A stretch of 64,000 bases of DNA from Treponema sp. Its GTDB lineage: Bacteria > Spirochaetota > Spirochaetia > Treponematales > Treponemataceae. Below are positions 25,692-34,551 of this stretch, piece after piece (the first letter of the stretch is position 1; each line of letters starts with the position of its first letter). A program made the translations under genes and the position numbers. The notes under the pieces were generated by a model, which saw only the letters and a program-made list of their open reading frames with translations, was not told the DNA's origin and ran no database searches. The stretch lies in the NCBI GenBank assembly GCA_017449285.1, contig JAFSJX010000056.1, forward strand, positions 60,080 to 124,079, written 5' to 3'.

Positions 25692-27386
25692 CTATCGGCT
25701 TATCAGCCACACACGTCCTGCAGAAAGATTCCAGCGGGCAGAAACATATTCTTCAAGCATCGTTGCCGCAGAGACAAATCCCGCCGCATCCGTGCTGATA
25801 ATATAATCCGCAAGTTCCTTTGCCTTTGTCTGGGAATGAGAGCGGCGGGCCATCGCCACAAAATACGGCCCGACTTCGCTCACTGGCTTTTGCAGCATAT
25901 ACGCCATAAATTCGTTCTTCATCAGATAGTCATCGTCCACATCGTAGTTCAGGCTCGGAGTCACCTGAAAATAACGACGCAAATAGGCGAGTGTCTGTCG
26001 GTCAAGCGTGTAATATATAGAAGCAACTGCGTTACGAAAATCGTCATCAATAAAGAAAATACCATGCCAGCCTTCATGCGCCACAAACTGATAACGAAGC
26101 GCAAGCGAAGATTCCTGGGAAATGGAGATGACCGCACCCTGCCCTGCCCCGATTGAGCCATCTGCATTCAGTTTCAGAACTCCGTTTGCAAGCAGAATGT
26201 CCGCCAGGAGACGCTCTTTTTGGTTAAGCGGAAAACGAGTTTTTCGGGCGGTCTCAAAAAAATCCGCCAAAGATTCCGCGCGGTAATCATGGGCATTGTA
26301 GCCGTGTTTGCCAGCCAGTTCGGAATCGGAGAGCAACTTGCCACGATAGCCCGCTTTTTCCACAAAGAATGCAAGCCTACGGAAAAAATCATCCTGCACG
26401 GCGTAATCGAGCGTGTCAAAATAAAGCACGCCCTTAAAACGATCCCACACAAACAACTCGTATTCGTTTCCGCGCCAGTTATCCCGATTCCATGCCATAA
26501 TCAGACCTGGGTCGCAGGGAATCGGTTTTGTGACAAAACGAGTGCCGTCCTTGAACGAAAGAAGACTCTCATCAGTCGCACGAACAAGCAACGCGGCAAC
26601 TTTCACTTCATTTTCGTCAATCGAAACCTGCGCGAACGGTGATTTGAGAGCGGCACAAGGAATAGCAACGCAATCTCCGCTCGGACGAATGGTAAGCCGT
26701 TCTCCTCCAACCGTAAGACGAACGGGAGCCGCATTATGCTCTGCATCAGCTTGATGGAAATACAATTCCATCTGAGGGAGCAATGACTGCGAGGTAGCAG
26801 TAGCATTGAGCGACATAGGAACGCCGGTAAAATCAGTCTTAAAATAGGGTTTTTCAATCGTTCCGCCATTGGGCGCAAAAGCAAAGACTGGCTCAGCAGA
26901 GCGAAAATCAAAGCCTATCTGGGCGGGAACAATTTTTGCCGCAATCACTTTGCAAGACGCACCAGTTTTGATGTAAAATCCTGAGGGAAGCGGAGCATCC
27001 TTGTTCATGCAGAATATGACCGAAAACGTAAGCCCCTCAAACTGAGAAAAATCGCCAGACACCTGCGGTCTAATCGGACGGTCAGAGCGCAAGCCAAAAG
27101 ACGAAAAATCTTCCTCATATAAAAAACCGATGCCACTTGAACCAGACGACTTTTGTTTTTTGACGGAAATCGTAATCTGCAAGGCGGCAGATTTATTTGC
27201 GGAAAAGAAAGAACCGATTATGTCGCGCTGAGCATCGGAAAAACGAAAACACCTCATGCCGCCGGAAGTGAACTGGGAGACAGATTCTGCAGGTACGGCG
27301 GGAATTTCAAGTGCAAACGATGACGGACGGGAACAGGAGATAAAAAACAGGGCAAGCGCGGCACAAAAAAAGACCTTTCGAAGCAT
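25692..27386 (-). CDS. Lipoprotein with HExxH metalloprotease-like motif
   Basis: 564 aa. A lipoprotein signal ends FFISC with the lipobox cysteine at 18. The N-terminal ~250 residues are beta-rich. A zinc-binding motif HEGWH lies at ~437, followed ~45 residues later by KNEFMAYML, where the glutamate could be the third zinc ligand, as in gluzincin-type peptidases. This combination suggests an envelope-anchored metalloprotease, but I do not recognise a named family. The divergent gene at 27431 is 44 nt away, and a weak -10 (TAGTAT, 27392-27397) sits 5 nt from the ATG. Confidence 0.72.
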   Translation of the reverse strand: MLRKVFFCAALALFFISCSRPSSFALEIPAVPAESVSQFTSGGMRCFRFSDAQRDIIGSFFSANKSAALQITISVKKQKSSGSSGIGFLYEEDFSSFGLRSDRPIRPQVSGDFSQFEGLTFSVIFCMNKDAPLPSGFYIKTGASCKVIAAKIVPAQIGFDFRSAEPVFAFAPNGGTIEKPYFKTDFTGVPMSLNATATSQSLLPQMELYFHQADAEHNAAPVRLTVGGERLTIRPSGDCVAIPCAALKSPFAQVSIDENEVKVAALLVRATDESLLSFKDGTRFVTKPIPCDPGLIMAWNRDNWRGNEYELFVWDRFKGVLYFDTLDYAVQDDFFRRLAFFVEKAGYRGKLLSDSELAGKHGYNAHDYRAESLADFFETARKTRFPLNQKERLLADILLANGVLKLNADGSIGAGQGAVISISQESSLALRYQFVAHEGWHGIFFIDDDFRNAVASIYYTLDRQTLAYLRRYFQVTPSLNYDVDDDYLMKNEFMAYMLQKPVSEVGPYFVAMARRSHSQTKAKELADYIISTDAAGFVSAATMLEEYVSARWNLSAGRVWLISR

Positions 27387-27430
27387 ACGCTATACTATCA
27401 TTTTTGCACGGATTGCGCTATAGTTTTTTT

Positions 27431-27952
27431 ATGCGAGAAGAAACGGTGATTATTCCCCACCCCAACGAGATGAAAAAACTCACCGATTTGCAGAAACAGA
27501 TATGCGCCGCGCTGTCGCACGATGAAAAAATTGTATCGCCACGGTTTCCGCTGTATGTCCGGGGAAATTTTGAAGATGACACGGTATACAAGGCGGGAAA
27601 AAGCGGACAGACTAATGATTTACAGGTCGAGCGACAACAACTTCCTGAACTGACAAAACTAATTTGCGGATGCACGCTGACCAAAATCCGCACAGAAGGA
27701 AAAACGATTGCACTTGACGCAGAAATAACGCTGAATACAGAACCGATTGCAAAAAAAATTGCGGGCAGACTGGAGATTGCGCGCTGGCTTCGCGGGAAAA
27801 CTGATGACACGCAAAAAACGCTATGCGGCATGGCAGAAACTATTCTTCCGATAAAACTTCCCGTGTTTCGCATAGCATCAGTTTTCTTTACACAAGACAA
27901 CGCGCGCACAGCATGGCTCGTACACGAAAGCAAATGGATTAAGGGAAATTAA
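27431..27952 (+). CDS. Conserved-looking protein of unknown function
   Basis: 173 aa from ATG at 27431 (MREETVIIPHPNEMKKL). No signal peptide or membrane segment. The segments FPLYVRGNFEDDT, LICGCTLTKIR and FRIASVFFTQDNARTAWLVHE look like a compact alpha/beta domain, but I recognise no family. TATAGT (27419-27424) lies 6 nt before this ATG with no Shine-Dalgarno, which supports this start over an upstream TTG. It ends with an imperfect hairpin (27946-27973) shared with convergent ilvH. Confidence 0.65.
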   Translation: MREETVIIPHPNEMKKLTDLQKQICAALSHDEKIVSPRFPLYVRGNFEDDTVYKAGKSGQTNDLQVERQQLPELTKLICGCTLTKIRTEGKTIALDAEITLNTEPIAKKIAGRLEIARWLRGKTDDTQKTLCGMAETILPIKLPVFRIASVFFTQDNARTAWLVHESKWIKGN

Positions 27953-27973
27953 GGGAATTTTTCCCCTAATTTT
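27946..27973. terminator. Probable bidirectional terminator between convergent genes
   Basis: Imperfect inverted repeat AAATTAAGGG...CCCCTAATTT with T-rich loop and flank, located between the stop of the 27431 gene and the end of ilvH. Confidence 0.5.
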
Positions 27974-28021
27974 CATCCTCCCCATGCAAGAAAACCACAA
28001 ACAGTACCAGAACGTCTGCTT

Positions 28022-28513
28022 TTATTTCATCACTTCGCTTCCGCGCTGCATTGCGGTCAAACCAGTCTTTACCAGTTCGATAATGCCATACGGCTCAAGC
28101 AGACGAATCAGGCTTGCAATTTTGTCCTCGCTGCCCGTTGCCTCAACGATGACTGATTCCTGCGCAACGTCAACGATGTGGGCGCGGAAAATATCGCAGG
28201 TTTCGATAATCACGGCGCGGTCAGTACCTTTTGCCTTTACCTTAATCAACGCCATTTCGCGGCGACAAGACTCGTTTGAATAAAAGTGACGGATTGAAAT
28301 CACTTCCACGAGTTTTGCCAGTTGCTTGCGAATTTGGTCAAGCGTGTACTCATCGCCGTCCACAACGATGGTCATGCGAGACTGCCCTGAATTCTGCGTC
28401 TCACACACCGTAAGGCTGTCAATGTTGAATCCACGGCGACTGAACAAGCCTGAAACGCGGCTCAAAACACCCGCATGATTTTCTACCAAAACAGAAAGTA
28501 CATATTTAGACAT
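28022..28513 (-). CDS. ilvH: Acetolactate synthase small (regulatory) subunit
   Basis: 163 aa, normal length. It binds branched-chain amino acids and regulates acetolactate synthase. The N-terminal ACT domain reads LSVLVENHAGVLSRVSGLFSRR, and the second half (SCRREMALIKVKAKG to IVEATGSEDKI) matches the IlvH C-terminal domain. AAGGAG precedes the ATG. The catalytic subunit gene is not in the window. It lies 17 nt after the aroF-pheA fusion gene, so it is probably in the same operon. Confidence 0.95.
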   Translation of the reverse strand: MSKYVLSVLVENHAGVLSRVSGLFSRRGFNIDSLTVCETQNSGQSRMTIVVDGDEYTLDQIRKQLAKLVEVISIRHFYSNESCRREMALIKVKAKGTDRAVIIETCDIFRAHIVDVAQESVIVEATGSEDKIASLIRLLEPYGIIELVKTGLTAMQRGSEVMK

Positions 28514-28530
28514 AAAAAACTCCTTCTCTC

Positions 28531-30492
28531 TTATCTTCCATTATACACACCGAGCAGACGCACGTCTTCGGCTTTTGCATTCAAATCTTTCAGCACCTTT
28601 CTCACATATTCTTGCTTATCTTGTATCGTTTCGTCAAGAACCGCGTCCGCATAGAACCAGTACCGCCACGGTTTTCCCGCAATCGGGCGGCTTTCCAAGC
28701 GACTCAAATTTAAATGTGCTTTGTGGAAAATGCCAAGACACTCGTACAACGCGCCCGGCTCATTCGACACGCTGAACATAAATGACGCCATGTTCGGGGA
28801 AGTACCCTCGCCCATCTGCTGTCTGAACGCCTGCTCTGCCGCATCGCCCGTCAGATGATTGGGGGCGATAATCACAAAGCGGGTATAATTGCGCGGGTCA
28901 TCCTCAATGCCGTCTTTCAGAACGTCAAGTTTGTACAGTTTTGCGTTCACGCTGCTTGCAATCGCGGCGGCTTCGGAAGACTGCTTTTCGCCCACCAGTT
29001 TTGCCGCCGTTGCCGTGGAGACCGCCTCAATCTGCGCCCAATCCTTGTGGTCTGCGAGAAAATTGTGGCACTGGCTTAACGCCTGAGGATGTGAATAGAC
29101 CGTTTTGATTGAATCCAGCGTCGCGCCTTTGCATGCCAAAAGCGAGTGCTGAATCCGCAAAGTGATTGACCCGACAATCGACACGTCCTCAAACTGAGTA
29201 AGATTATCGTAATTCTGGTAGACTGAACCGGCAAGGCTGTTTTCAATCGGAACCATGCCGTAGTCTGTCTTGCCGTCCACCACTGCCTGAAACAACTCGC
29301 GGAACGAATCGGTCGCCTCTGCCTTTACAGTGCCGTCAAAGTAACGTGCAATCGCCTGTTCCGCATACGCGCCTTTTTTCCCGCTGAATGCGCAGGTGAT
29401 TTTCTGTTTCTTTTCGCCCGTTGATTTTTCGATTTTTACGGACGTTTTCTTGACTTCACGGATATGGGCGACTTCTTTTCCAACCACGGGAGCAAGTGCC
29501 TCAATATCGCGCATGAGTTTGTCAAACTGCTCTGGGTACAATGCCTGTGCCGCATCGCTCAACGCTTTTTCAGGATGACAATGCACCTCAACAATAATGC
29601 CGTCCGCACCAGAAGCAATCGCCGCCAAGCCCATCGGAGGAATCTTGTCGCGGATGCCCACCGCATGACTAGGGTCTACGATAATTGGAAGATGCGTCAT
29701 GCCCCGCAGAATCGGAATCGCGCTCAAATCAAGCGTATTGCGCGTTGCCTTTTCATACGTGCGGATGCCGCGTTCGCAGAGAATCACCTTGTCCGTTCCC
29801 GAAGAAAGCAGATATTCCGCCGCCATCAACAGTTCTTCAATCGTAGCAGAAAGACCGCGCTTCAAAATGACCGGCTTACCGAGCGCGCCCAGTTTTTTGA
29901 GCAGCTCGAAATTCTGCATGTTGCGCGCACCAACCTGATACACGTCCACGTAGTCTTTCATCACGGGGATATTTTCCGTAGCGACAATTTCAGTCACCAC
30001 CGGAAGCCCGTACCGCTCGCCCGCTTCTTTGAGGTACTTCAAGCCCTCTTCGCCAAGCCCTTGAAACGAATACGGAGAGGTGCGCGGTTTGTATGCCCCG
30101 CCACGAAGCATGACCGCCCCGCTCTTTGCAACCGCAGCCGCCGCATCCATCATCTGCTGACGGCTTTCCACCGCGCACGGCCCTGCAATCGAAACAACGC
30201 GGCTTCCGCCAACGCGGATAATCTGCCCCCAGTTGTTCGGCACTTCAACAATCGTATTTTCCGGCTTGAACTCACGGCTTGCCATCTTGTACGGCTTTGA
30301 AATCGGAATGACATTCGCCACGCCCGGCAGCACCTCAACCTCGCGGATGTCCATCGCAAGCCGCCCTACCGCCGCAAGAATGGTGCTTTCCTCGCCCTTC
30401 ACTTCGTTCAACTTGAACTTATTCTTGGCAAGCACTGATTTTATATTGTCTTTTTCTTTTTCGGTAATGTCGTTTTTGAGTACGATAATCAT
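28531..30492 (-). CDS. Fused DAHP synthase (type I-beta)-prephenate dehydratase
   Basis: 653 aa from ATG at 30492 (MIIVLKNDITEKEKDN). Residues 1-70 form the ferredoxin-like regulatory domain found in Thermotoga-type DAHP synthases. Residues ~80-340 form the DAHP synthase barrel (SIAGPCAVES, RGGAYKPRTSPYSFQG, VILKRGLSATIEE, IIVDPSHAVGIRD). After a linker with KKTSVKIEKSTGEKKQ comes prephenate dehydratase (~370-545; FSGKKGAYAEQA, MVPIENSLAGSVYQN, NYTRFVII) and a C-terminal ACT domain (SNEPGALYECLGIF). Thus the first step of the aromatic pathway and the phenylalanine branch are on one chain. TATACT lies 7 nt before the ATG, so the mRNA is probably leaderless. Confidence 0.93.
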   Translation of the reverse strand: MIIVLKNDITEKEKDNIKSVLAKNKFKLNEVKGEESTILAAVGRLAMDIREVEVLPGVANVIPISKPYKMASREFKPENTIVEVPNNWGQIIRVGGSRVVSIAGPCAVESRQQMMDAAAAVAKSGAVMLRGGAYKPRTSPYSFQGLGEEGLKYLKEAGERYGLPVVTEIVATENIPVMKDYVDVYQVGARNMQNFELLKKLGALGKPVILKRGLSATIEELLMAAEYLLSSGTDKVILCERGIRTYEKATRNTLDLSAIPILRGMTHLPIIVDPSHAVGIRDKIPPMGLAAIASGADGIIVEVHCHPEKALSDAAQALYPEQFDKLMRDIEALAPVVGKEVAHIREVKKTSVKIEKSTGEKKQKITCAFSGKKGAYAEQAIARYFDGTVKAEATDSFRELFQAVVDGKTDYGMVPIENSLAGSVYQNYDNLTQFEDVSIVGSITLRIQHSLLACKGATLDSIKTVYSHPQALSQCHNFLADHKDWAQIEAVSTATAAKLVGEKQSSEAAAIASSVNAKLYKLDVLKDGIEDDPRNYTRFVIIAPNHLTGDAAEQAFRQQMGEGTSPNMASFMFSVSNEPGALYECLGIFHKAHLNLSRLESRPIAGKPWRYWFYADAVLDETIQDKQEYVRKVLKDLNAKAEDVRLLGVYNGR

Positions 30493-30499
30493 AGAAAGA

Positions 30500-30529
30500 A
30501 GTATAGCAGATTTTGGGGCGGTGTGTAAA
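30500..30529 (-). promoter_or_regulatory. Leaderless promoter of the DAHP synthase-dehydratase/ilvH operon
   Basis: Minus strand TTTACA (30524-30529), 18-nt spacer, TATACT (30500-30505), then 7 nt to the ATG at 30492. Confidence 0.6.
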
Positions 30530-30550
30530 TGCAGGGGAAGAAGCAGAAAT

Positions 30551-32476
30551 TTATTTCCGCACAAATACAACTTCTAGATTCGGCAAGTCAATTTTACTCG
30601 CCTTTACGGTAATCGTGCCGTTTAGCCCAACATCGCCGCAGCCTGAAATCATCGTCTCCATGCCGAGCGCAGGAATACAGAACACGGACTGCTTGGGTTG
30701 TTTTTCTACACAGATTGCCTCGCCTTTCCAATCGGGATTCTGGAGCAGGTAAACCAATGTCCAATGCATATTGCTCTGGCGTTCGGCTTTGTGCGCGGCA
30801 ATCGCGGCGGCATCTCCTTCGCTCATGCGCATAAGCATCGTGTCTTTGTCAATCATTGGTCGCCCCGCCAAAAACGCACGGAGTTGCTCATGTCCGATTA
30901 AATCTCCGTAACGGCGCAGGGGGCTTGTCACCTGACTGTACATTCCCAGACCCAATCCCGCGTGCTGGCTCGGCGTTACGGACACATTTCTGCGGCGCAT
31001 ACATTTTCGCAGGCGGAACTGTCCTGCCAATCCTTCGGGAATGTCTTTGGGAATGTCGGGAGCTTCCTGGCTCACATAGGGAAACGGAATGCCATTCTTA
31101 AAGGCAAAACGCGCCGCGCCCTCGCCCGCAAGAACCATCGCCTCGCGGACAACTTCTGCGGAAAGCGTATCGGTGCGCGGCTCAATGGAAACTTTTTTGG
31201 TGTCCGCGTCCACGGTGATATGCACTTCGGGCATGGAAATCTGCACCGCACCCGCTTTCTTTCTGCGCTCGGCATTTCGCGCGGCAATGGCAAACAAAGG
31301 CGCAAGGGCTGGGGTAGCTTTCAGTTCATCGGCCTTTTCATAAGTCAGCCGCTCCACAGTCACAAGCGTGCGTAATACCGTGCAATCCGCAATATCCCCG
31401 TTTTCGTCCAACTTGATTCTGAAACTCAGCGCGCGGCTTTTTGGCGTAAGCCCCAGCGCGTAATCTTCAAGGCTTTCCTCGCAGAGCATTCGGCTTGCGC
31501 CTTCGGGAATGTATAGGGTTGCCCCACGACCGCGAGCCGCCCTGTCAATTGAACTGTCGGGCAAAACGGTGCTTGCGGGGTCTGCGATATGCACCCACAG
31601 GTATTCACCGTCAAAGGCAATCGCATCATCAGGGTCATGCGACCACTGGCTGTCTATTGCGTAGGAAACGCCCTGCACTTCCACGCGTTCTTCGTCCGGC
31701 GGAGAGGCAAGTCCTTCCGTCGCGCTCTTCATGCTGAGTCCATGGCGCATGGGATAGGGATTTCTTGTTATAGGCCACATCCCCGTGTCCAAAAGCAGTT
31801 TGTGGGCGCGTTCCGGCGTTTCCTTCAAGTGCGCCTCGTGCATCGTGCGGCTCTTGTCGGTCTGTCCCAGCGCGAATGCCTCCACGTCACCCATATACTT
31901 TGCGTCTTCGGGAAGATTCAGTTTGCCATCCCTGAGCCGCTGAATGAAAGCCGCCCGCAATTCTTCCGCATGGTCTTTTTCATACTGTCTGCTTTTGAGC
32001 GCGTCTATCGCTTCCTGCGTCCTCGGCACAAAACTGATTGCGCCATCGGCAATTTTTTCTTCAAACGCAAGGCTTTCTTTTACAGCCGCATAGATTCCCC
32101 ACGCCTCGTCTGCCTTGAGTTCCCCACGGACAAGAGAAGCAAGGTCAGAAAAAGAAATCGGAGCGGAAGCAGTCTCATCATCACTCAAAAGAAGTTCGTG
32201 GGTTTCCGCAATCTGTGTGCGCATTTCGCTTCCGTCCCGAATCGCGCCATCGGCAAACGAAAGCACCGCGTCCAAAGAAGCCGCAGGCTCTTCCGAAAGC
32301 ACAATAACGTCTTTTTCGCGCACTTTCTGCTCTGCATAGACCGCTTTTTTTCCACTTTCTGTCGCCGCCTTCGCACACCAGGAGACGACAAATTTTTCAC
32401 CGTCAACAATCTCAGTCACCAGTGCGGGAAGATTCTTATAGAGAACCACGGATTTTTTTTTCATACACCCCACCAT
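30551..32476 (-). CDS. RNase II/RNase R-family 3'-5' exoribonuclease
   Basis: 641 aa. The RNB catalytic domain (~280-590) shows AIDSQWSHDPDDAIAFD, with the metal-binding aspartates, then VHIADPAS and, near the end, YSQVTSPLRRYGDLIGHEQL. The enzyme degrades single-stranded RNA. No clear S1 domain is visible at the C-terminus, and the N-terminal half is divergent. Start: ATG at 32476 is 5 nt after TACAAT (leaderless); an ATG at 32464 (MKKKSVV) with GGGGTG just upstream is the alternative. Confidence 0.88.
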   Translation of the reverse strand: MVGCMKKKSVVLYKNLPALVTEIVDGEKFVVSWCAKAATESGKKAVYAEQKVREKDVIVLSEEPAASLDAVLSFADGAIRDGSEMRTQIAETHELLLSDDETASAPISFSDLASLVRGELKADEAWGIYAAVKESLAFEEKIADGAISFVPRTQEAIDALKSRQYEKDHAEELRAAFIQRLRDGKLNLPEDAKYMGDVEAFALGQTDKSRTMHEAHLKETPERAHKLLLDTGMWPITRNPYPMRHGLSMKSATEGLASPPDEERVEVQGVSYAIDSQWSHDPDDAIAFDGEYLWVHIADPASTVLPDSSIDRAARGRGATLYIPEGASRMLCEESLEDYALGLTPKSRALSFRIKLDENGDIADCTVLRTLVTVERLTYEKADELKATPALAPLFAIAARNAERRKKAGAVQISMPEVHITVDADTKKVSIEPRTDTLSAEVVREAMVLAGEGAARFAFKNGIPFPYVSQEAPDIPKDIPEGLAGQFRLRKCMRRRNVSVTPSQHAGLGLGMYSQVTSPLRRYGDLIGHEQLRAFLAGRPMIDKDTMLMRMSEGDAAAIAAHKAERQSNMHWTLVYLLQNPDWKGEAICVEKQPKQSVFCIPALGMETMISGCGDVGLNGTITVKASKIDLPNLEVVFVRK

Positions 32477-32481
32477 GCTTT

Positions 32482-32510
32482 ATTGTAACCGAAAAAAACA
32501 GATTCTTCAA
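32482..32510 (-). promoter_or_regulatory. Promoter of the RNB exoribonuclease gene
   Basis: TTGAAG (32505-32510), 17-nt spacer, TACAAT (32482-32487) on the minus strand, 5 nt before the ATG at 32476. Confidence 0.55.
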
Positions 32511-32560
32511 TAAAAAAGCACCCGCCATAACGACGGATGTCTGCAAAAGAAAACGTGGAC

Positions 32561-32930
32561 TTAGGAATTTTGAGAGTCTTTACGCCGCGACTTGTCATCC
32601 ATAAAACTAGCGGCAGCGATTCCCCCGAAAAACCCACCTGCAGTACCAGCGAGTCCTCCCCCAAACTACTGCGTTGGCAATCTTTGCACCTACAGGGGCA
32701 AAAGCTGCCGAAAGACCAGCAGCTACTCCAACGCATACCAGTGCACAAGCAACACCAATCAAAATTGCTTTCCAGTTTATTGAAGACGAGCCAGTTCCGC
32801 CCGCCACATGTTCCAATTCGTCTTCGGTAAGTTCCATCGCCTCTGCGTCAACCTTGCCCTCAATCTTTGCAATGTCTTCCGCCTTTACACCTGTCTTCAA
32901 CAAGTTTTCCTTCAGTTCTGCATTCGTCAT
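32561..32930 (-). pseudogene. Double-glycine bacteriocin-like precursor peptide, frameshifted at a G5 run
   Basis: From ATG at 32930 (AAGGAG 6 nt upstream) a 45-residue leader ends in ELTEDELEHVAGG, the double-glycine leader type cleaved by C39-peptidase ABC exporters. The core begins TGSSSINWKAILIGVACALV and is hydrophobic and Gly/Ala-rich, as in class II bacteriocins. In the given sequence the frame leaves this pattern at a G5 run (+ strand 32658-32662) and ends at 32607. Removing one G restores a continuation with GGLAGTAGGFFGGIAAASF and a stop at 32561-32563, giving a ~77-residue core. So this is either a frameshifted gene, a slippage site or a sequencing error. No exporter, immunity or modification gene is nearby. 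The -10 TATAAT lies ~85 nt upstream. Confidence 0.75.
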
Positions 32931-33033
32931 AGAATTCTCCTTACCCCCTCCCTTTTTTATGGGAACGAAGAATTTTGCGATGTTTTGCACTTGTTCCAAG
33001 AACTCTATATTATACGATAGATTTTAAAAAAGG

Positions 33034-33070
33034 CAAAAAAAAGCACCGGTCGTCTGTTGCGACCAGTGCT
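33034..33070 (-). terminator. Terminator of the MalK-type ATPase gene
   Basis: Minus strand AGCACTGGTCG-CAACAGA-CGACCGGTGCT (one G-U pair), followed by TTTTTTTGCC, 23 nt past the stop codon of the ATPase gene. Confidence 0.85.
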
Positions 33071-33092
33071 TTCGGTCAGCAGGTTTTAATAC

Positions 33093-34235
33093 CTACCATT
33101 TCTTCTCGATGTTTTCGCAGAGGTTCGGCTCATCGCCGTCTTTACCGAAGAACTTCGCACGTTCCATATCGGGAGCAAAGTTCACCGCATCGCCCAGCTG
33201 GAAATCATACTCCGGCGGAACGCGGGCAACAATCGTCTGACCCTTTGACTGCAAGAACACGTGTGTATCCGCACCCAGAGGTTCTTTGTTGGTGACCTTC
33301 ATCTGCATATTGTTTTCTGCGGCAGGAGCCTTCAGATACTTCAAATCTTCGGGGCGAACGCCGAAAGAAACTTCCTTGCCGACATGAGCCTTGAGAGCCT
33401 TCTGCTGCTCAGCAGTCGGTGTCAGCACGAACGAACCTTCGTCCGCAAGAATCTTTCCGTCTTTTTCGATGATTTTTACGTTCATAAAGTTCATCGGCGG
33501 AGTTCCGATAAAGCCCGCAACGAATTTGTTAATCGGATGGTTGTAGAGGTACAACGGCGCGCCAATCTGCTGGATGCGTCCTGCCATCTCTTCGCCAGCG
33601 TCAGTACCGCGCATAACGACAATCTTTGTACCCATCGTCATAGCCTCAATCTGGTCGTGGGTAACGTAAATCATCGTTGACTGCAAGCGGTGATGCAAGT
33701 CGGAAATTTCTGCGCGCATCGTAACACGAAGTTTTGCGTCAAGGTTAGAAAGCGGCTCGTCAAACAAGAATACTTTGGGGTTGCGGACGATAGCACGACC
33801 AACAGCAACACGCTGACGCTGACCACCAGAAAGAGCCTTCGGCTTGCGCTCCAGATACTGGGTCAAGTCAAGAATACGGGCAGCCTCGTCTACGCGGCGC
33901 TGGATTTCTGCCTTGTCAATTTTGCGGATTTTAAGACCGAATGCCATGTTGTCGAAAACAGACATGTGCGGATACAGAGCATAGTTCTGGAAAACCATAG
34001 CGATATTGCGGTCTTTCGGCGGCACATCGTTCATCAGTTCGCCATCAATCCAAAGTTCACCTTCGGTGATGTCTTCCAAACCAGCAATCATGCGGAGTGT
34101 CGTTGACTTACCGCATCCAGACGGACCGACGAAAACACAGAATTCGCGGTCTTCAATAGTGATGTTAGAATCTTTTACAGCGTGAACATTGCCGTCATAG
34201 ATTTTTCCAACATGCTTCAGTTCTACCTTTGCCAT
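33093..34235 (-). CDS. UgpC/MsmK/MalK-type carbohydrate ABC transporter ATPase
   Basis: 380 aa. The ATPase domain has GPSGCGKST (~38), QNYALYPHM, LSGGQRQRVAVGRAI (~135), VFLFDEPLSNLDA and THDQIEAM. The C-terminal ~140 residues form the MOP/TOBE-like regulatory domain (NFMNVKIIEK, FGVRPEDLKYL) that is typical of sugar importers. It stands alone with its own promoter and terminator, which fits a shared ATPase serving several sugar permeases. GGAGG precedes the ATG. No permease or binding protein lies nearby. Confidence 0.93.
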   Translation of the reverse strand: MAKVELKHVGKIYDGNVHAVKDSNITIEDREFCVFVGPSGCGKSTTLRMIAGLEDITEGELWIDGELMNDVPPKDRNIAMVFQNYALYPHMSVFDNMAFGLKIRKIDKAEIQRRVDEAARILDLTQYLERKPKALSGGQRQRVAVGRAIVRNPKVFLFDEPLSNLDAKLRVTMRAEISDLHHRLQSTMIYVTHDQIEAMTMGTKIVVMRGTDAGEEMAGRIQQIGAPLYLYNHPINKFVAGFIGTPPMNFMNVKIIEKDGKILADEGSFVLTPTAEQQKALKAHVGKEVSFGVRPEDLKYLKAPAAENNMQMKVTNKEPLGADTHVFLQSKGQTIVARVPPEYDFQLGDAVNFAPDMERAKFFGKDGDEPNLCENIEKKW

Positions 34236-34516
34236 CTTAGGCCTCCAAGGGATTATAGTATGAATTCATTATACGACAGATTTCCACAGAAGTCAAACAG
34301 AAAGAACGATTTTTTACAGATTTTTTTACAGGCAGACACACGCGACTGATTTTCCCCACGAAAAGTAATTGAATCAGAAACCTCTGACATCATGCGGCAC
34401 AGTAAAAAGAATCCCGACACAGCAACAACATCTATCTTGACAAGAAATCCCGCGCTGTCTGTCTGGAACGCAGGGAAGCGTCTGCCGTGTGCGATGACTC
34501 AGATAACACCACTCAC
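34236..34516. other. Intergenic region before the orphan nuclease gene
   Basis: A 316-nt gap between the divergent ATPase (34235) and nuclease (34552) genes. Its left end holds the ATPase promoter (34268-34296) and its right end the nuclease promoter (34517-34545). The ~220 nt between have no open frame of interest and no clear hairpin; I see nothing else. Confidence 0.5.
34268..34296 (-). promoter_or_regulatory. Promoter of the MalK-type ATPase gene
   Basis: Minus strand TTGACT (34291-34296), 17-nt spacer, TATAAT (34268-34273). The start codon is 32 nt downstream of the -10 box and has a good Shine-Dalgarno, in contrast to the leaderless genes nearby. Confidence 0.8.
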
Positions 34517-34545
34517 TTGCATTATTACCACAGTTCAGCGATAAT
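34517..34545 (+). promoter_or_regulatory. Leaderless promoter of the orphan nuclease gene
   Basis: TTGCAT (34517-34522), 17-nt spacer, GATAAT (34540-34545), 6 nt before the ATG at 34552. Confidence 0.6.
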
Positions 34546-34551
34546 ATGTGT

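Noticed and set aside
29464..30300. A 278-codon plus-strand frame inside the DAHP synthase-dehydratase gene
   Set aside because: It is antisense to a fully recognisable enzyme and has no ribosome site or promoter.
31589..32488. A 299-codon plus-strand frame inside the RNB exoribonuclease gene
   Set aside because: It is the complement of conserved RNB coding sequence; the composition is Arg/Phe-rich without domains.
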